NCBI GenBank assembly: GCA_003213715.1
Contig: QCMN01000001.1
Location: 121,956 to 180,708, forward strand
Source: Pelagibacteraceae bacterium AG-422-B15
GTDB lineage: Bacteria > Pseudomonadota > Alphaproteobacteria > Pelagibacterales > AG-422-B15
DNA: 58,753 nt
Direction: 5' to 3'
Part shown: piece after piece, positions 42,013 through 52,355 of the stretch
How positions within the stretch are numbered: position 1 is the first letter of the stretch
Layout of the letters: each line of letters starts with the position of its first letter
Notes under the pieces: generated by a model
The model's database searches: none
Told to the model about the DNA's origin: nothing
What the model saw: only the letters and a program-made list of their open reading frames with translations
Program-made: the position numbers and the translations under genes

Positions 42013-45000
42013 ACGTGAATAAATTTTTGTATTTCAGTTTCCCAGTTGTCTAATATGCTTTTCGCATGAAGACTTCCTGTATTTTGATAATGTGAAAGAA
42101 TAATTTGGTTAAGTTCATTTGTCCAATAATCAGATGCTATAGTATCAAAAATTAGAGTTTCAGCGTTAACTCTCTGATTAAATTTTTTATCCTCATCATA
42201 AATAAAAGCCATGCCTCCTGTCATACCTGCTCCAAAATTATCTCCAGTTTTTCCAAGCACAACAACAGTGCCGCCAGTCATGTACTCACAGCCGTTAGAG
42301 CCACATCCTTCTACAACTGTAATCGCCCCTGAATTCCTAACGGCAAACCTCTCACCTGCTTGCCCAGCGGCATATAACTCTCCTGAAGTGGCACCGTAAA
42401 GAACTGTATTTCCGATTATTGTATTTTCATTTGTAACTAAATTACTATTCTTATGAGGTCGAATTGAAATAGTTGCACCAGATAAACCTTTACCAACATA
42501 ATCATTTGAGTCTCCATAAAGATTTATTTTTAGTCCTTTAATAGCAAAAGCTCCTAGTGACTGACCCGCTGACCCCGTTAGATTGATGGTTAAATGCTCT
42601 TTATTAACTTCTTTATCTTTGAAAGTTCTGTATATAGTCGATGATAATCTTGTACCAACAGCTCTATCGGTATTTCTAATGGGATAGTTTAGTTCAGTTT
42701 TCTGACCTGTTTGTAAAAATTTAGATGCATCCTCAATAATTTTTTGGTCAAGTGTTGACCCAACGTCATTGATAATGGAGTGGTTAAAGTATTCTGCGTT
42801 TGGATCCTTTTCCGCTTGAATGAGCAATGAATTAAGGTCTAAGTCATCTAAATGAGTTGATCCCCTTGATATTTGATACAAAAGGTCAGTTCTTCCAATA
42901 ATTTCGTTTAGGCTTTTGAATCCAAGTTTTGCTAAGATCTCTCTTACCTCTTCAGCTATATAGCTAAAAAGGTTAACCACTTTTTCAGGGCTACCTGAAA
43001 ATCTCGCCCTTAAGTCCTCATCTTGGGTACAAACTCCAACTGGACATGTGTTTGAGTGACATTGCCTTACCATTATACAGCCCATCGCAACGAGTGAAGT
43101 TGTGCCAACACCAAACTCCTCTGCGCCCATGATTGCAGCAATTACAACGTCACGACCTGTTTTGATACCTCCATCAGTTCTAAGCACAACGTTTTGCCTT
43201 AAGCCGTTGAGTGTTAAAACTTGATTCACTTCTGTTAAGCCCATTTCCCACGGGATACCCGCGTATTTAATACTTGTTTGAGGACTTGCTCCAGTGCCAC
43301 CATTGTGCCCTGAAATTAAAATGACGTCAGCTTTAGCCTTCGCAACACCTGCCGCTATTGTTCCAATTCCAGATGATGCTACAAGCTTTACACAAACTCT
43401 AGCATCTGGGTTTGCCTGTTTAAGATCATAAATAAGTTGAGCAAGATCTTCTATTGAATAAATATCATGATGTGGTGGAGGGCTGATTAGTGTAACACCT
43501 TCTGTTGAGTGGCGAAGCTTGGCTATCTCAGCAGTTACTTTAAATCCAGGAAGCTGACCACCCTCACCAGGCTTAGCTCCTTGCGCTATCTTAATTTCTA
43601 TTTCCTCACAGTTATTCAAATATTCAGTTGTTACACCAAACCTAGCTGAAGCTACTTGTTTTACTCTTGAGTTGGCACTGTCTCCATTATTGAGAGGCTT
43701 CGATCTTTCAATCGATTCACCACCTTCGCCTGAACAAGAAGCACCTCCGATCCGGTTCATTGCTATTGCTAGTGTTTCATGGGCCTCCTTTGAAAGTGCT
43801 CCATGTGACATACTTCCTGTACCGAAGCGCTTTCTGATAGAAGTTATTGACTCGACTTCGCTTAATTCGATTGAACTTTCACTTTCTTTAAACTCGAGCA
43901 AATCTCTAATATTGATTGGAGCAAAGTTGCTCATGGAGTTTGAATATTTTTTAAACATCTCATAAGAGTCATCCGCAACCGCTGTTTGTAGAAGGTGTAT
44001 CAACTTGCCTTCATAAGCATGAGTTTCACCACCGTTTCTGTACCGATATATACCACCGATAGGCAATGTTTGCATGCTATCTGAATACGCATAATTATGA
44101 AGATCGGTTAGTTTTTTTTCAATTCCAGATAGGCCAATGCCTGACATACGACTTTGTACACCAAGGAAATATTCATTGACCATTGAGCGGCTTAAGCCAA
44201 CAGCTTCAAAATTAAATCCGCCCCTGTAAGCACTAATAACTGAAATTCCAAGCTTAGACATAACTTTAAGCAAGCCTTGGTCTACTGCTTTTTTATATCG
44301 CTCAACACATTCCTCGTAAGATAAATTTCCGAAAAGTCCCTTTTGTTGTCTTTCATAAATACAGTCTAATGCTAGGTATGGGTTTACTGTCGTGGCACCA
44401 ACACCAATGAGTACTGCAAAGTAATGAGTATCCAGACACTCTGCAGACCTTACGTGCAATGATACAAAAGATCTTATACCTTTACGTGTCAAATCTGTGT
44501 GAACTGCAGCGGTGATCAATATCATTGGTAAAGATAATTTGTCGTGATCCGCACTAATATCAGACAGCACGATATGAGACTTTCCGCTTAAAACTGCAGT
44601 CTCTGACTCGAATTGAATACGCTTTATTTCCTCTTTTAAATTAAAATTATCCTTATGAACTGTACAATCAATCACAGTTGTAGATTCTTGTCCTCGAGTA
44701 GAAATCTTTTTGAACAATCCATTTGTTATAAATGGACTATCAATTACAAAAACATTTTCTTCATACGGATTGGGAGATAGAATATCTTGCAAATTTCCAA
44801 ATCGAGTTTTTAAACTCATTCTGCTTTGCTCTCTTAGACTATCAATTGGAGGGTTTGTTACCTGACTAAACTTTTGTCTAAAAAAATGAGATAAAGGCCG
44901 ATACTTGTCTGATAATACAGCAACAGGAGTATCATCACCCATGCTTCCAGTAGATTCCTTGGCATCACTTACCATTGGATGAAGAATAAGCTCTAGTTCT

Positions 45001-46460
45001 TCCATTGTGAAACCAGCCGCAATCATTCTCTTTCTTAATTTTTCAGCTTCTATAACTGTCGACTCTCTTGAAACTGTTACACTTTTATCTAGTCTAATTA
45101 TTTTTTTGACATACTCTTCATAAGGAGCTTCTTTCGCAAGATAGTCTTTTAAATCTGAGTTACGATAAATTTTTCCTTCCTTTAAATTTATTCCAATTAT
45201 ATCTCCAGGGCCCAGTCTGCCTTTTTCAACAATCTTCGATTCATCAACTCTGACCATTCCTGTTTCAGAACCAACGTATATTATTTTATCATTTGATACA
45301 GAGTACCGCATTGGCCTTAAACCATTTCGATCCATACCACCAATAATCCAATTTCCATCAACTGCAGCTATTGCGGCAGGTCCATCCCATGGTTCAACAA
45401 TAGCGTTAGAAAACTCATACATATTTCTATGCTCGATTGGCATCAGTTCACTTCTTTTTGACCATGCCTCTGGTATTAGAAGAGTTTTAACAAGAGGAAC
45501 TGATCTTCCAGCTCTAACATATAATTCAAATGCGGCATCTAAGGCGGCAGAGTCAGAAACATTTTTTTCTATAATTGGTTTAACTTGTTCACTATCATCA
45601 CCAAAAATTTCTGATGTAATTCTTGTTTGATGATTTCTCATCCAGTTTGTATTTCCAGAAATTGTATTTATCTCCCCATTGTGAGCCAACATTCTAAATG
45701 GCTGCGCCAAACCCCAGGATGGAAAGGTATTTGTAGAATATCTTTGATGAAACACTGCATAAGAAGAAACAAAATTATTATTAGCTAAATCAGGATAGAA
45801 TATGGAAAGTTGTTCAGCTAAAAATAGTCCCTTGTAGATGATTGACTCAAAACTTAAAGAGCATACATAAAATCCATTAATTTGCTGTTTTGCTATTCTC
45901 TTTTCAAGTCGACGTCTTACTAGATATAATTCTTTTGAATAATCAAAATTATTTTCTCTTTCAATGTTATTAACGAACATAACCTGCTCAATCTCAGGTC
46001 TAGTTGAATTAGCTTTATCACCAATAACACTATTATTAATGGGCACCTGTCTCCAGCCATATATGTAGTACCCATGATCAAGAAGTTCCGACTCGATTAT
46101 TGTTCGACATTTTTCTAATGCTGCATAGTCGTTTCTTGGCAAAAACATCATACCAATGCCTAGAGGCTCATCTCTTTTTTCATGACCAGTTTTAGCAATT
46201 TCGTCATCAAAGAAGTTTATAGGTATTTGCGTAAGTATGCCGGCACCATCCCCTGTCTTACCGTCAGCATCAACGGCACCTCTGTGCCACACAGCTTTTA
46301 GCGCATCGATACCGCCTTCTACAACTTCTCTTCTTTGCTTTCCATCAACTGATGCTACAAAGCCAACACCACATGCATCGTGCTCTTGTTTAGGATTATA
46401 AAGGTGCCCTTCTTCCAAGACTTGCTTATTTTTTCTGTATCTATTTAAATCTGAGCTCAT
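41940..46460 (-). CDS. gltB: Glutamate synthase (NADPH) large subunit
   Basis: 1506 residues. An N-terminal propeptide is cleaved before Cys30 (EHDACGVGF), the Ntn amidotransferase nucleophile. The central and FMN-binding domains follow (SGHNGGTGASPQTSIK, LRTDGGIKTGRDVVIA), with the 3Fe-4S site CIMVRQCHSNTCPVG and a C-terminal beta-helix GXGXG domain. It converts glutamine plus 2-oxoglutarate to two glutamates. The start overlaps gltD by four bases. The 3' end overlaps queG. Confidence 0.97.
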   Translation of the reverse strand: MSSDLNRYRKNKQVLEEGHLYNPKQEHDACGVGFVASVDGKQRREVVEGGIDALKAVWHRGAVDADGKTGDGAGILTQIPINFFDDEIAKTGHEKRDEPLGIGMMFLPRNDYAALEKCRTIIESELLDHGYYIYGWRQVPINNSVIGDKANSTRPEIEQVMFVNNIERENNFDYSKELYLVRRRLEKRIAKQQINGFYVCSLSFESIIYKGLFLAEQLSIFYPDLANNNFVSSYAVFHQRYSTNTFPSWGLAQPFRMLAHNGEINTISGNTNWMRNHQTRITSEIFGDDSEQVKPIIEKNVSDSAALDAAFELYVRAGRSVPLVKTLLIPEAWSKRSELMPIEHRNMYEFSNAIVEPWDGPAAIAAVDGNWIIGGMDRNGLRPMRYSVSNDKIIYVGSETGMVRVDESKIVEKGRLGPGDIIGINLKEGKIYRNSDLKDYLAKEAPYEEYVKKIIRLDKSVTVSRESTVIEAEKLRKRMIAAGFTMEELELILHPMVSDAKESTGSMGDDTPVAVLSDKYRPLSHFFRQKFSQVTNPPIDSLREQSRMSLKTRFGNLQDILSPNPYEENVFVIDSPFITNGLFKKISTRGQESTTVIDCTVHKDNFNLKEEIKRIQFESETAVLSGKSHIVLSDISADHDKLSLPMILITAAVHTDLTRKGIRSFVSLHVRSAECLDTHYFAVLIGVGATTVNPYLALDCIYERQQKGLFGNLSYEECVERYKKAVDQGLLKVMSKLGISVISAYRGGFNFEAVGLSRSMVNEYFLGVQSRMSGIGLSGIEKKLTDLHNYAYSDSMQTLPIGGIYRYRNGGETHAYEGKLIHLLQTAVADDSYEMFKKYSNSMSNFAPINIRDLLEFKESESSIELSEVESITSIRKRFGTGSMSHGALSKEAHETLAIAMNRIGGASCSGEGGESIERSKPLNNGDSANSRVKQVASARFGVTTEYLNNCEEIEIKIAQGAKPGEGGQLPGFKVTAEIAKLRHSTEGVTLISPPPHHDIYSIEDLAQLIYDLKQANPDARVCVKLVASSGIGTIAAGVAKAKADVILISGHNGGTGASPQTSIKYAGIPWEMGLTEVNQVLTLNGLRQNVVLRTDGGIKTGRDVVIAAIMGAEEFGVGTTSLVAMGCIMVRQCHSNTCPVGVCTQDEDLRARFSGSPEKVVNLFSYIAEEVREILAKLGFKSLNEIIGRTDLLYQISRGSTHLDDLDLNSLLIQAEKDPNAEYFNHSIINDVGSTLDQKIIEDASKFLQTGQKTELNYPIRNTDRAVGTRLSSTIYRTFKDKEVNKEHLTINLTGSAGQSLGAFAIKGLKINLYGDSNDYVGKGLSGATISIRPHKNSNLVTNENTIIGNTVLYGATSGELYAAGQAGERFAVRNSGAITVVEGCGSNGCEYMTGGTVVVLGKTGDNFGAGMTGGMAFIYDEDKKFNQRVNAETLIFDTIASDYWTNELNQIILSHYQNTGSLHAKSILDNWETEIQKFIHVCPKEIVNILPQPLEFKDHLKKVN

Positions 46461-47896
46461 GATGCTTTAACCTTACTAACCTCTGCCAGTTTTTTAGCTT
46501 CGATATAACTGTGTATTGAATTGGCCACATCTCGACCATCCCTTATTCCCCAAACTACTAATGAAGCCCCTCGAACAATATCTCCTGCAGCAAAGACTCC
46601 ATCAATATCAGTCATCATAGTATTGAAACCAACTCTTACTGTGCCCCACTTTGTCACCGGTAAGTCTTTAACATTAAAAAGAACGGGTAAATTTTCGGGA
46701 GAAAAACCTAGAGCAGCTATGACCATATCAGCCTTCAAATTAAAATCAGATCCATCTATTTGTTGAGGTGTTCTTCTTCCATCGGCATCAGGCTCACTCA
46801 ATCTCATTTTGACACATTCAATTTGGTAAGCATTTTTTATAACATTCATATTAATTGGAAGAGATTGCCACATGAATTCGATGCCTTCCTCTACAGCATT
46901 ATTTACCTCTCTTGCAGAGCCAGGCATATTTTCTTTATCTCTACGATATAAACATTTCACAGATTTAGCCTTTTGTCTTACAGCAGTTCGTACACAGTCC
47001 ATTGCTGTGTCACCGCCACCAATGACAATAATGTCTTTACCTTTTGCATCCAACTCACCTTCATCAAATTTCTTAACTTCATCTCCAAGTCCTTTTCGAT
47101 TAGATGCGGTTAAGTATTCTAATGCTGGAATTATTTTACTTGTACTTTCGCCTAGGTTAATTTCTTTGGCTTTGTAAACACCTGTAGCTATTAAAACTGC
47201 ATCATGTTTTTTTTGAAGGTCTTCAAATTTTATATCTTTTCCAATTTCAACATTGAGATGAATATTAATTCCAGAATCTTTTAAGTATTGCATTCTCCTT
47301 TGAACGATATCTTTTTCTAATTTAAAATTTGGGATACCGTAAATTAACAATCCACCAGCTCTATCGTAACGATCATAAACGTGAACCTTGTAACCTTTTT
47401 TTCTAAGCTCTTCTGCCGCTGCTAGTCCTGCTGGTCCTGCACCAATTACACCTATGCTATTTTCTTTTTCTATGTTCTTTTCAACCTTGAGAGGAGTAAT
47501 CCATCCATTCTCAAATGCATTATCTGTTAAGTATTTCTCTACTGAGCCAATTGTAACGGATCCATGTCCTGATTGCTCGATTACGCAGTTACCTTCACAT
47601 AATCTATCTTGAGGACAGATCCTGCCACATATCTCAGGCATATTATTTGTACTTGATGAGATTTCATAAGCCTCTTCCAACCTGTCCTCTGCGGCAAGCT
47701 TTAGCCAATCAGGTATATGGTTATGAAGTGGACAGTGGACTGTACAATATGGAACGCCACATTGTGAGCATCTGCTAGACTGCTCTTTTGCAGTATTTTT
47801 AATGAAATTATCATAGATTTCTCGAAAGTCTTTTTTTCTATCTTTTGATAATCTCTTATCTGGATACTCTTGATTTAGATCAGTAAACTTAAGCAT
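46457..47896 (-). CDS. gltD: Glutamate synthase (NADPH) small subunit
   Basis: 479 residues. Two [4Fe-4S] cysteine groups at the N-terminus (CSQCGVPYCTVHCPLHN, CGRICPQDRLCEGNC), an FAD site GAGPAGLAAAEELRKKGY and NADPH site GGGDTAMDCVRTA. Supplies electrons to GltB. First gene of the gltD-gltB order; a dyad lies in the 160-base region upstream. It is the main ammonia-to-glutamate route visible here. Confidence 0.97.
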   Translation of the reverse strand: MLKFTDLNQEYPDKRLSKDRKKDFREIYDNFIKNTAKEQSSRCSQCGVPYCTVHCPLHNHIPDWLKLAAEDRLEEAYEISSSTNNMPEICGRICPQDRLCEGNCVIEQSGHGSVTIGSVEKYLTDNAFENGWITPLKVEKNIEKENSIGVIGAGPAGLAAAEELRKKGYKVHVYDRYDRAGGLLIYGIPNFKLEKDIVQRRMQYLKDSGINIHLNVEIGKDIKFEDLQKKHDAVLIATGVYKAKEINLGESTSKIIPALEYLTASNRKGLGDEVKKFDEGELDAKGKDIIVIGGGDTAMDCVRTAVRQKAKSVKCLYRRDKENMPGSAREVNNAVEEGIEFMWQSLPINMNVIKNAYQIECVKMRLSEPDADGRRTPQQIDGSDFNLKADMVIAALGFSPENLPVLFNVKDLPVTKWGTVRVGFNTMMTDIDGVFAAGDIVRGASLVVWGIRDGRDVANSIHSYIEAKKLAEVSKVKAS

Positions 47897-47906
47897 AACT
47901 TTTAAT

Positions 47907-47927
47907 TATGTCATAATTATTGACATA
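47907..47927. promoter_or_regulatory. Dyad in the gltD-uppP divergent region
   Basis: Seven-base perfect arms TATGTCA/TGACATA around seven bases of TAATTAT, starting 11 bases upstream of gltD. The plus strand also reads TTGACA at 47920-47925 with ATAATT 17 bases later, a possible promoter. A related TATGACATA occurs at about 47994-48002. It may be an operator for gltDB; no regulator gene is adjacent. No other feature is seen in 47928-48056. Confidence 0.4.
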
Positions 47928-48056
47928 TATAGAATCTCATTAATAATTTTAATAGTCTTATATCAGTCTAATATTATATTAATAGTCATACATTATGACA
48001 TAAATAGAACTTTTGCTTGCCTATTTGGCGTAAAACTCTATTTTTTCATATCTATT

Positions 48057-48854
48057 ATGCATATCTTTCCAGTAATTATTTTAGCAATTATTCAAGGAAT
48101 AACTGAATTCCTGCCAATTTCAAGTTCAGCTCACTTGCTAATTAGTGCAGAAATGATGAACATAAGTGAAAATTTATCTCTCGATATAAGCCTTCATTTA
48201 GGCACTTTGATGGCTGTATTGATTTTTTTTAGAACTGAGGCACTTAACTTATTTAAATTTATGTTGCCTTTCCTTACTTCGAACAAAATATCCAAAACAA
48301 AGATGAATCAAAATTTAATCGTTGCATCATTACCGATAATATTTATTGGTGGCTTAGCTTATATATCTGGTTTTGCTGAAATCTTTAGAAATCTACAATT
48401 TATAGGTCTATCAACTATAGTCTTTGGTTTAGCGCTTTATTTTGCAGATATCAGATCTAATGAGGGAGGTCTTAAAGTAGATAATCTTTCTTATAAGAAA
48501 TCTCTTATTGTTGGTTTTTTTCAAATTTTCGCAATTGTTCCAGGTGCTTCAAGGGCAGGTGTAGTTTATACGGGTTCAAGAATAGTTGGCTTAAATAGAG
48601 TAGAGGCTGCAAAATTTTCAATGCTTTTGTCAATACCTGTAATACTAATATCAGCCTCAATTCCTGCTATTGAAATAGCGAATGACTCAATTGCAATAAA
48701 TTTTTTGTATTTATTTGCTGGTTTTATTATTTCTTTCATTATTGCGTACTTATCAATAAGTATATTGTTGAATTGGGTAAAAAATAATACGATGACGCCA
48801 TTTGTAATTTACCGAATAATACTTGGAACAATAATTTTGATTTATTTCACTTAA
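48057..48854 (+). CDS. uppP: Undecaprenyl-diphosphatase (bacitracin resistance protein UppP/BacA)
   Basis: 265 residues, about eight helices. The two active-site blocks are intact: GITEFLPISSSAHLL at residues 15-29 and PGASRAGVVYTGSR near 162-175. It recycles the lipid carrier for peptidoglycan and LPS. It is divergent from gltD and converges with one base on the NDUFA9-like gene. Confidence 0.95.
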   Translation: MHIFPVIILAIIQGITEFLPISSSAHLLISAEMMNISENLSLDISLHLGTLMAVLIFFRTEALNLFKFMLPFLTSNKISKTKMNQNLIVASLPIIFIGGLAYISGFAEIFRNLQFIGLSTIVFGLALYFADIRSNEGGLKVDNLSYKKSLIVGFFQIFAIVPGASRAGVVYTGSRIVGLNRVEAAKFSMLLSIPVILISASIPAIEIANDSIAINFLYLFAGFIISFIIAYLSISILLNWVKNNTMTPFVIYRIILGTIILIYFT

Positions 48855-48855
48855 A

Positions 48856-49761
48856 CTATGAAATATATGTACTTATAATATTTTTTGGCGAACTTGGTTC
48901 AATTCCTAATTTTTCTAAACTATATTCAGTTTTAGAGACGACATTGTCTTTTCTAAGAAGTTTTACTTGATCAAACGTTATAAGTGGAGAGGGTAAGGGC
49001 AGCATCATAAACGCAATAAAGTTTGCAAAAGATAATGGAACTGGAACTATTAGTCTTTTGATTTTTAAAGTATCTAAAATTAATTGGTATATTTCTTTTA
49101 GACTCATTGTTTCTGGTCCACCAAATTCAAATATCTTACCATTATATTTATCATCTAAAATAAGTCTGTTTATAGCTGTGGCGATATCTTTAACATAAAC
49201 ACATTGGTATTTATTATTAGCGAACAACGGTACAACTGGTAAATTTTTTAATAATTTAGCTTGAACAGAAAAGAAACCGTCACCAGGTCCAAATACTATT
49301 GATGGTCTAATTATAATTGTATTGGGATAACTCTTTTGAATATTTTTCTCTCCCAAGCCTTTTGATTGTTGATATTTTGAGTCGCTTTCGATATCAGCTC
49401 CAATAGATGAAAAATGTATAAATTTTTCAATCTTATATTTTGCAGACAAATCTGCGATATTTTTAGGTCCTAAAGAATGACAATTTTCGAAAGATTGACC
49501 ACCAGAACTATCATTTAAAACACCTACAAAATTTATGACAACATCCGAGTTTTTTATATATGGCTCAATTGTATGCTTAAGCATAATGTTACCTTTTACA
49601 ATATCTAATTGTTCTATTGGCGCCATCATTCTCAAGTGACCAGCCAAATGAGGATTTCTGCATACAATTTTCAAATTGTGACCCTCATTTAGAAGTTGGG
49701 AAATACAATATTTAGCCAAAAACCCAGATCCGCCAATTAATGTGATCGTTTTTTTCTTCAT
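48856..49761 (-). CDS. Complex I NDUFA9-like NAD(P)-binding SDR protein
   Basis: 302 residues from the ATG at 49761; an earlier ATG at 49815 would overlap rnd and precede the nucleotide motif by 18 poor residues. TITLIGGSGFLAKYC is the atypical SDR glycine motif. FGPGDGFFSVQAKLLKNLPVVPLF and YVKDIATAINRLI resemble the alphaproteobacterial NDUFA9 family linked to respiratory complex I. The catalytic Tyr-Lys pair is not obvious, so it may be structural. No nuo genes adjacent. Confidence 0.82.
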   Translation of the reverse strand: MKKKTITLIGGSGFLAKYCISQLLNEGHNLKIVCRNPHLAGHLRMMAPIEQLDIVKGNIMLKHTIEPYIKNSDVVINFVGVLNDSSGGQSFENCHSLGPKNIADLSAKYKIEKFIHFSSIGADIESDSKYQQSKGLGEKNIQKSYPNTIIIRPSIVFGPGDGFFSVQAKLLKNLPVVPLFANNKYQCVYVKDIATAINRLILDDKYNGKIFEFGGPETMSLKEIYQLILDTLKIKRLIVPVPLSFANFIAFMMLPLPSPLITFDQVKLLRKDNVVSKTEYSLEKLGIEPSSPKNIISTYIS

Positions 49762-49814
49762 ATTTTTTAAATATACCTTTATGTACAGATTTGAAATAGA
49801 GTAAATCTTACACA

Positions 49815-50426
49815 ATGCAAACTATTTTACATAAAAATGATTTAAGTAATGGCATTAATTTTTCAAACATTATTGCAGCTGACTGCGAAATGATGGGACT
49901 ACAACCTAATAGGGACCCACTTTGCTTGATACAACTATATGATGGAAAAGGCGATTGTCATTTAGTTCAATTTATTGACCAAAATTTTGATGCTCCAAAT
50001 CTGAAAAAATTATTAGGTAGCGATAAAACATTTATATTTCATTATGCCCGACATGATTTAGCGGCAATTAAACATGATTTAAATATCATGATAAAAAACA
50101 TTTATTGCACTAAAATTAGTTCAAAAATAGCAAGAACTTATTCGCAAGGACATGGCTATAAAGACTTATGCAAAGAACTATTGAATATTGATATTTCAAA
50201 AAAACAGCAATCAAGTGATTGGTCAAATCCAAATTTGTCCGAAGAACAAATTAATTACGCTGCAACAGATGTAATTCACTTACATGAGATTAGAGAAAAA
50301 TTAGACGAAATTTTAGAGAGACAAAATAGAAGAAAGCTTGTTCAGGCTTGTATAGAATTTTTGCCTACACGAGTTGAGTTAGATTTGAGGGGCTGGAATA
50401 ATGATATATTCTCACATTCTAGTTAG
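49815..50426 (+). CDS. rnd: RNase D-like 3'-5' exonuclease (DEDDy, no HRDC)
   Basis: 203 residues. The DEDDy motifs are AADCEMMGL (Asp, Glu), FHYARHDLAA (Asp) and YAATDVIHL (Tyr-Asp). Long RNase D has an HRDC tail; this is the short form common in alphaproteobacteria. It trims RNA 3' ends, including tRNA precursors. It lies 3 bases before kdsD in an operon with the LPS transport genes. Confidence 0.9.
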   Translation: MQTILHKNDLSNGINFSNIIAADCEMMGLQPNRDPLCLIQLYDGKGDCHLVQFIDQNFDAPNLKKLLGSDKTFIFHYARHDLAAIKHDLNIMIKNIYCTKISSKIARTYSQGHGYKDLCKELLNIDISKKQQSSDWSNPNLSEEQINYAATDVIHLHEIREKLDEILERQNRRKLVQACIEFLPTRVELDLRGWNNDIFSHSS

Positions 50427-50429
50427 AAA

Positions 50430-51395
50430 ATGACAAAAAATATAATAATCAACAACGGTAAAGAAGTTATTAATACTGAATTACAAGGTATAAAAAAACT
50501 TAATAAGATAATAGATAAGAATTTTGACAAAGCTGTTAGGGCCCTCGCAAAAGTAAAAGGAAGAGTTATTATCACTGGAGTAGGAAAATCTGGTCATATT
50601 GCTAGCAAAATATCTAGCACAATGAGCTCAACCGGAACCCCATCACAATATTGTTCTCCAACCGACATGAGTCACGGAGACTTAGGCATTATTTCAAAAA
50701 AAGATGCACTTATTATAATTTCTAATTCAGGAAACAGTAATGAATTGGTAAATCTTTTAAATTTTGCCAAAAAAAACTCAATCTCAATTATAGGAATATC
50801 CTCAAATTCTGAAAGTGAGCTTATTAAAGCTTCAAATATTAGCTTAATTATACCAAATGCGGCTGAGGCATGTTCAATAGGAATGGCGCCTACAACCTCA
50901 ACAACTATGGCACTGATTGTAGGAGATGCTTTATGTGTTTCTCTGATGAAATTGAAAAAGTTCAAAATTTCAGACTATAAGAAGTTACATCCTGGCGGAT
51001 CGCTGGGAATACAGATGCTTCAAGTTAAGGACATCATGCATACTAAAAAGAAAATGCCAATTGTAACAGAGAATGCAAATATGAAATCTGTAATTATTGA
51101 AATGACAAAAAAATCATTTGGTCATGTAGGTGTAAAAAATAAAAAAAGTGAATTAATTGGAGTAATTACCGACGGTGATTTGAGAAGAAATATAAATAAT
51201 CATTTAATTGAAAGTAAAGCCAAAATGATAATGACGCAGAGACCTAAATTAGTTAATCAAAACATATTTGTTATTGATGCCTTGAATATAATGAATAAAA
51301 ATAAAATTACTTGTTTATTTGTAGTAGACAAAGAAAAAAATAAGTCTCCTATAGGTATTGTACATATTCACGATTGCATAAGATATGTTAATTAA
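50430..51395 (+). CDS. kdsD: Arabinose-5-phosphate isomerase (KdsD/KpsF)
   Basis: 321 residues: SIS domain (residues 35-180; VIITGVGKSGHIASKISSTM, SPTDMSHGDLG) then two CBS domains (VKDIMHTKKKMP and KAKMIMTQRPKLV onwards). Makes arabinose-5-phosphate for Kdo. It overlaps lptC by 11 bases. Together with kdsB this shows the Kdo pathway. Confidence 0.95.
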   Translation: MTKNIIINNGKEVINTELQGIKKLNKIIDKNFDKAVRALAKVKGRVIITGVGKSGHIASKISSTMSSTGTPSQYCSPTDMSHGDLGIISKKDALIIISNSGNSNELVNLLNFAKKNSISIIGISSNSESELIKASNISLIIPNAAEACSIGMAPTTSTTMALIVGDALCVSLMKLKKFKISDYKKLHPGGSLGIQMLQVKDIMHTKKKMPIVTENANMKSVIIEMTKKSFGHVGVKNKKSELIGVITDGDLRRNINNHLIESKAKMIMTQRPKLVNQNIFVIDALNIMNKNKITCLFVVDKEKNKSPIGIVHIHDCIRYVN

Positions 51396-51897
51396 GTTAT
51401 TGAATCTAGATAATCTATTATCGTCTCTTACTATTTTATTTATATTAACGTCCCTTACATATAGTGAGGAAGTGTTTATTGAAATTGATAATCCAAGATT
51501 TTCCGAAAAAGGTTTAAGCGATAAAACCTATGAGATAAAAGCGGAGAAGGGGCTAAAATCTGATAATGAACTAAAACTATTTGCGATTGAGGGTAAATTT
51601 AAAACTGTTAAAGATGGCAAATGGATTTACTTAGAGGCTGACAAGGGAAATTATTCTCAAGATAATAATTTTATAGAATTACAAGAGAATATCATTTTTT
51701 ATACTGATGATGGAGAAAAACTTAGTTCAAATTATGCAACATTTGATATGCAAAATGATATTATTGAGTTAACAGAAAATGTTAGTCACGAGAGTGTGAG
51801 GGGATTAATTTTGTCTGACAGTTCTATTATTACAAATAATTTTAATAAAATTACTTATTTTGGAAATGTTGAATCATTAATAAACACCTCAGAGTGA
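51385..51897 (+). CDS. lptC: LPS export protein LptC
   Basis: 170 residues. One N-terminal membrane helix (residues 8-25) and a periplasmic jellyroll of the LptC/OstA type, with repeated short beta strands (NFIELQENIIFYTDDGEKLSS). It links the LptBFG pump to LptA. It overlaps kdsD and lptA. Typical length; sequence divergent as usual. Confidence 0.85.
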   Translation: MLIKLLNLDNLLSSLTILFILTSLTYSEEVFIEIDNPRFSEKGLSDKTYEIKAEKGLKSDNELKLFAIEGKFKTVKDGKWIYLEADKGNYSQDNNFIELQENIIFYTDDGEKLSSNYATFDMQNDIIELTENVSHESVRGLILSDSSIITNNFNKITYFGNVESLINTSE

Positions 51898-52346
51898 TGT
51901 TTAAAAAATCTTTTAATATTATTATTATAAACTTAATACTAATAATAAATAGTTATTCAAATGAACTAAAAATTACTTCGGAGAATCTTGAAGTTGATCG
52001 TGAGAATAAGATTACAGTTTTTTTAGGTGATGTGTATGCATATAACAAAGATATAAAGATTTGGTCTGAGAAACTAATTGTTAAGTTTGATAATAAAGAG
52101 AATGAGATAAAGCAATTGAACGCTGAGAATTCTGTTAAAATAATAAAAGAGGAAATTACTGCATCGGGTGATATAGGCTTATATTATCCAAAATCAGAAA
52201 TACTTAAATTATTGGGTAATGTAGAAGTTATTGAAAACAATAATTATGTTAAATGCGACGAATTATATCTAGATATAAAAAACTCTACCAGTATAATGAA
52301 AAGTAATTCATCGAATAGGATTGAAGCATACATAACTAATAATTGA
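51897..52346 (+). CDS. lptA: LPS export periplasmic protein LptA
   Basis: 149 residues from the ATG at 51897 (a GTG just before is less likely). Signal peptide at residues 1-21, then OstA-type strands (ENLEVDRENKITVFLGDVYA, LLGNVEVIENNNYVKCDELY). It forms the periplasmic bridge for LPS. Start overlaps the lptC stop by one base (TGATG). Confidence 0.87.
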   Translation: MFKKSFNIIIINLILIINSYSNELKITSENLEVDRENKITVFLGDVYAYNKDIKIWSEKLIVKFDNKENEIKQLNAENSVKIIKEEITASGDIGLYYPKSEILKLLGNVEVIENNNYVKCDELYLDIKNSTSIMKSNSSNRIEAYITNN

Positions 52347-52355
52347 TATTTAAAA

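Noticed and set aside
42211-42399. Open frames opposite gltB and other long genes
   Set aside because: They lie antisense to strongly conserved coding sequence, are proline/serine-rich as expected of shadows, and carry no motifs.
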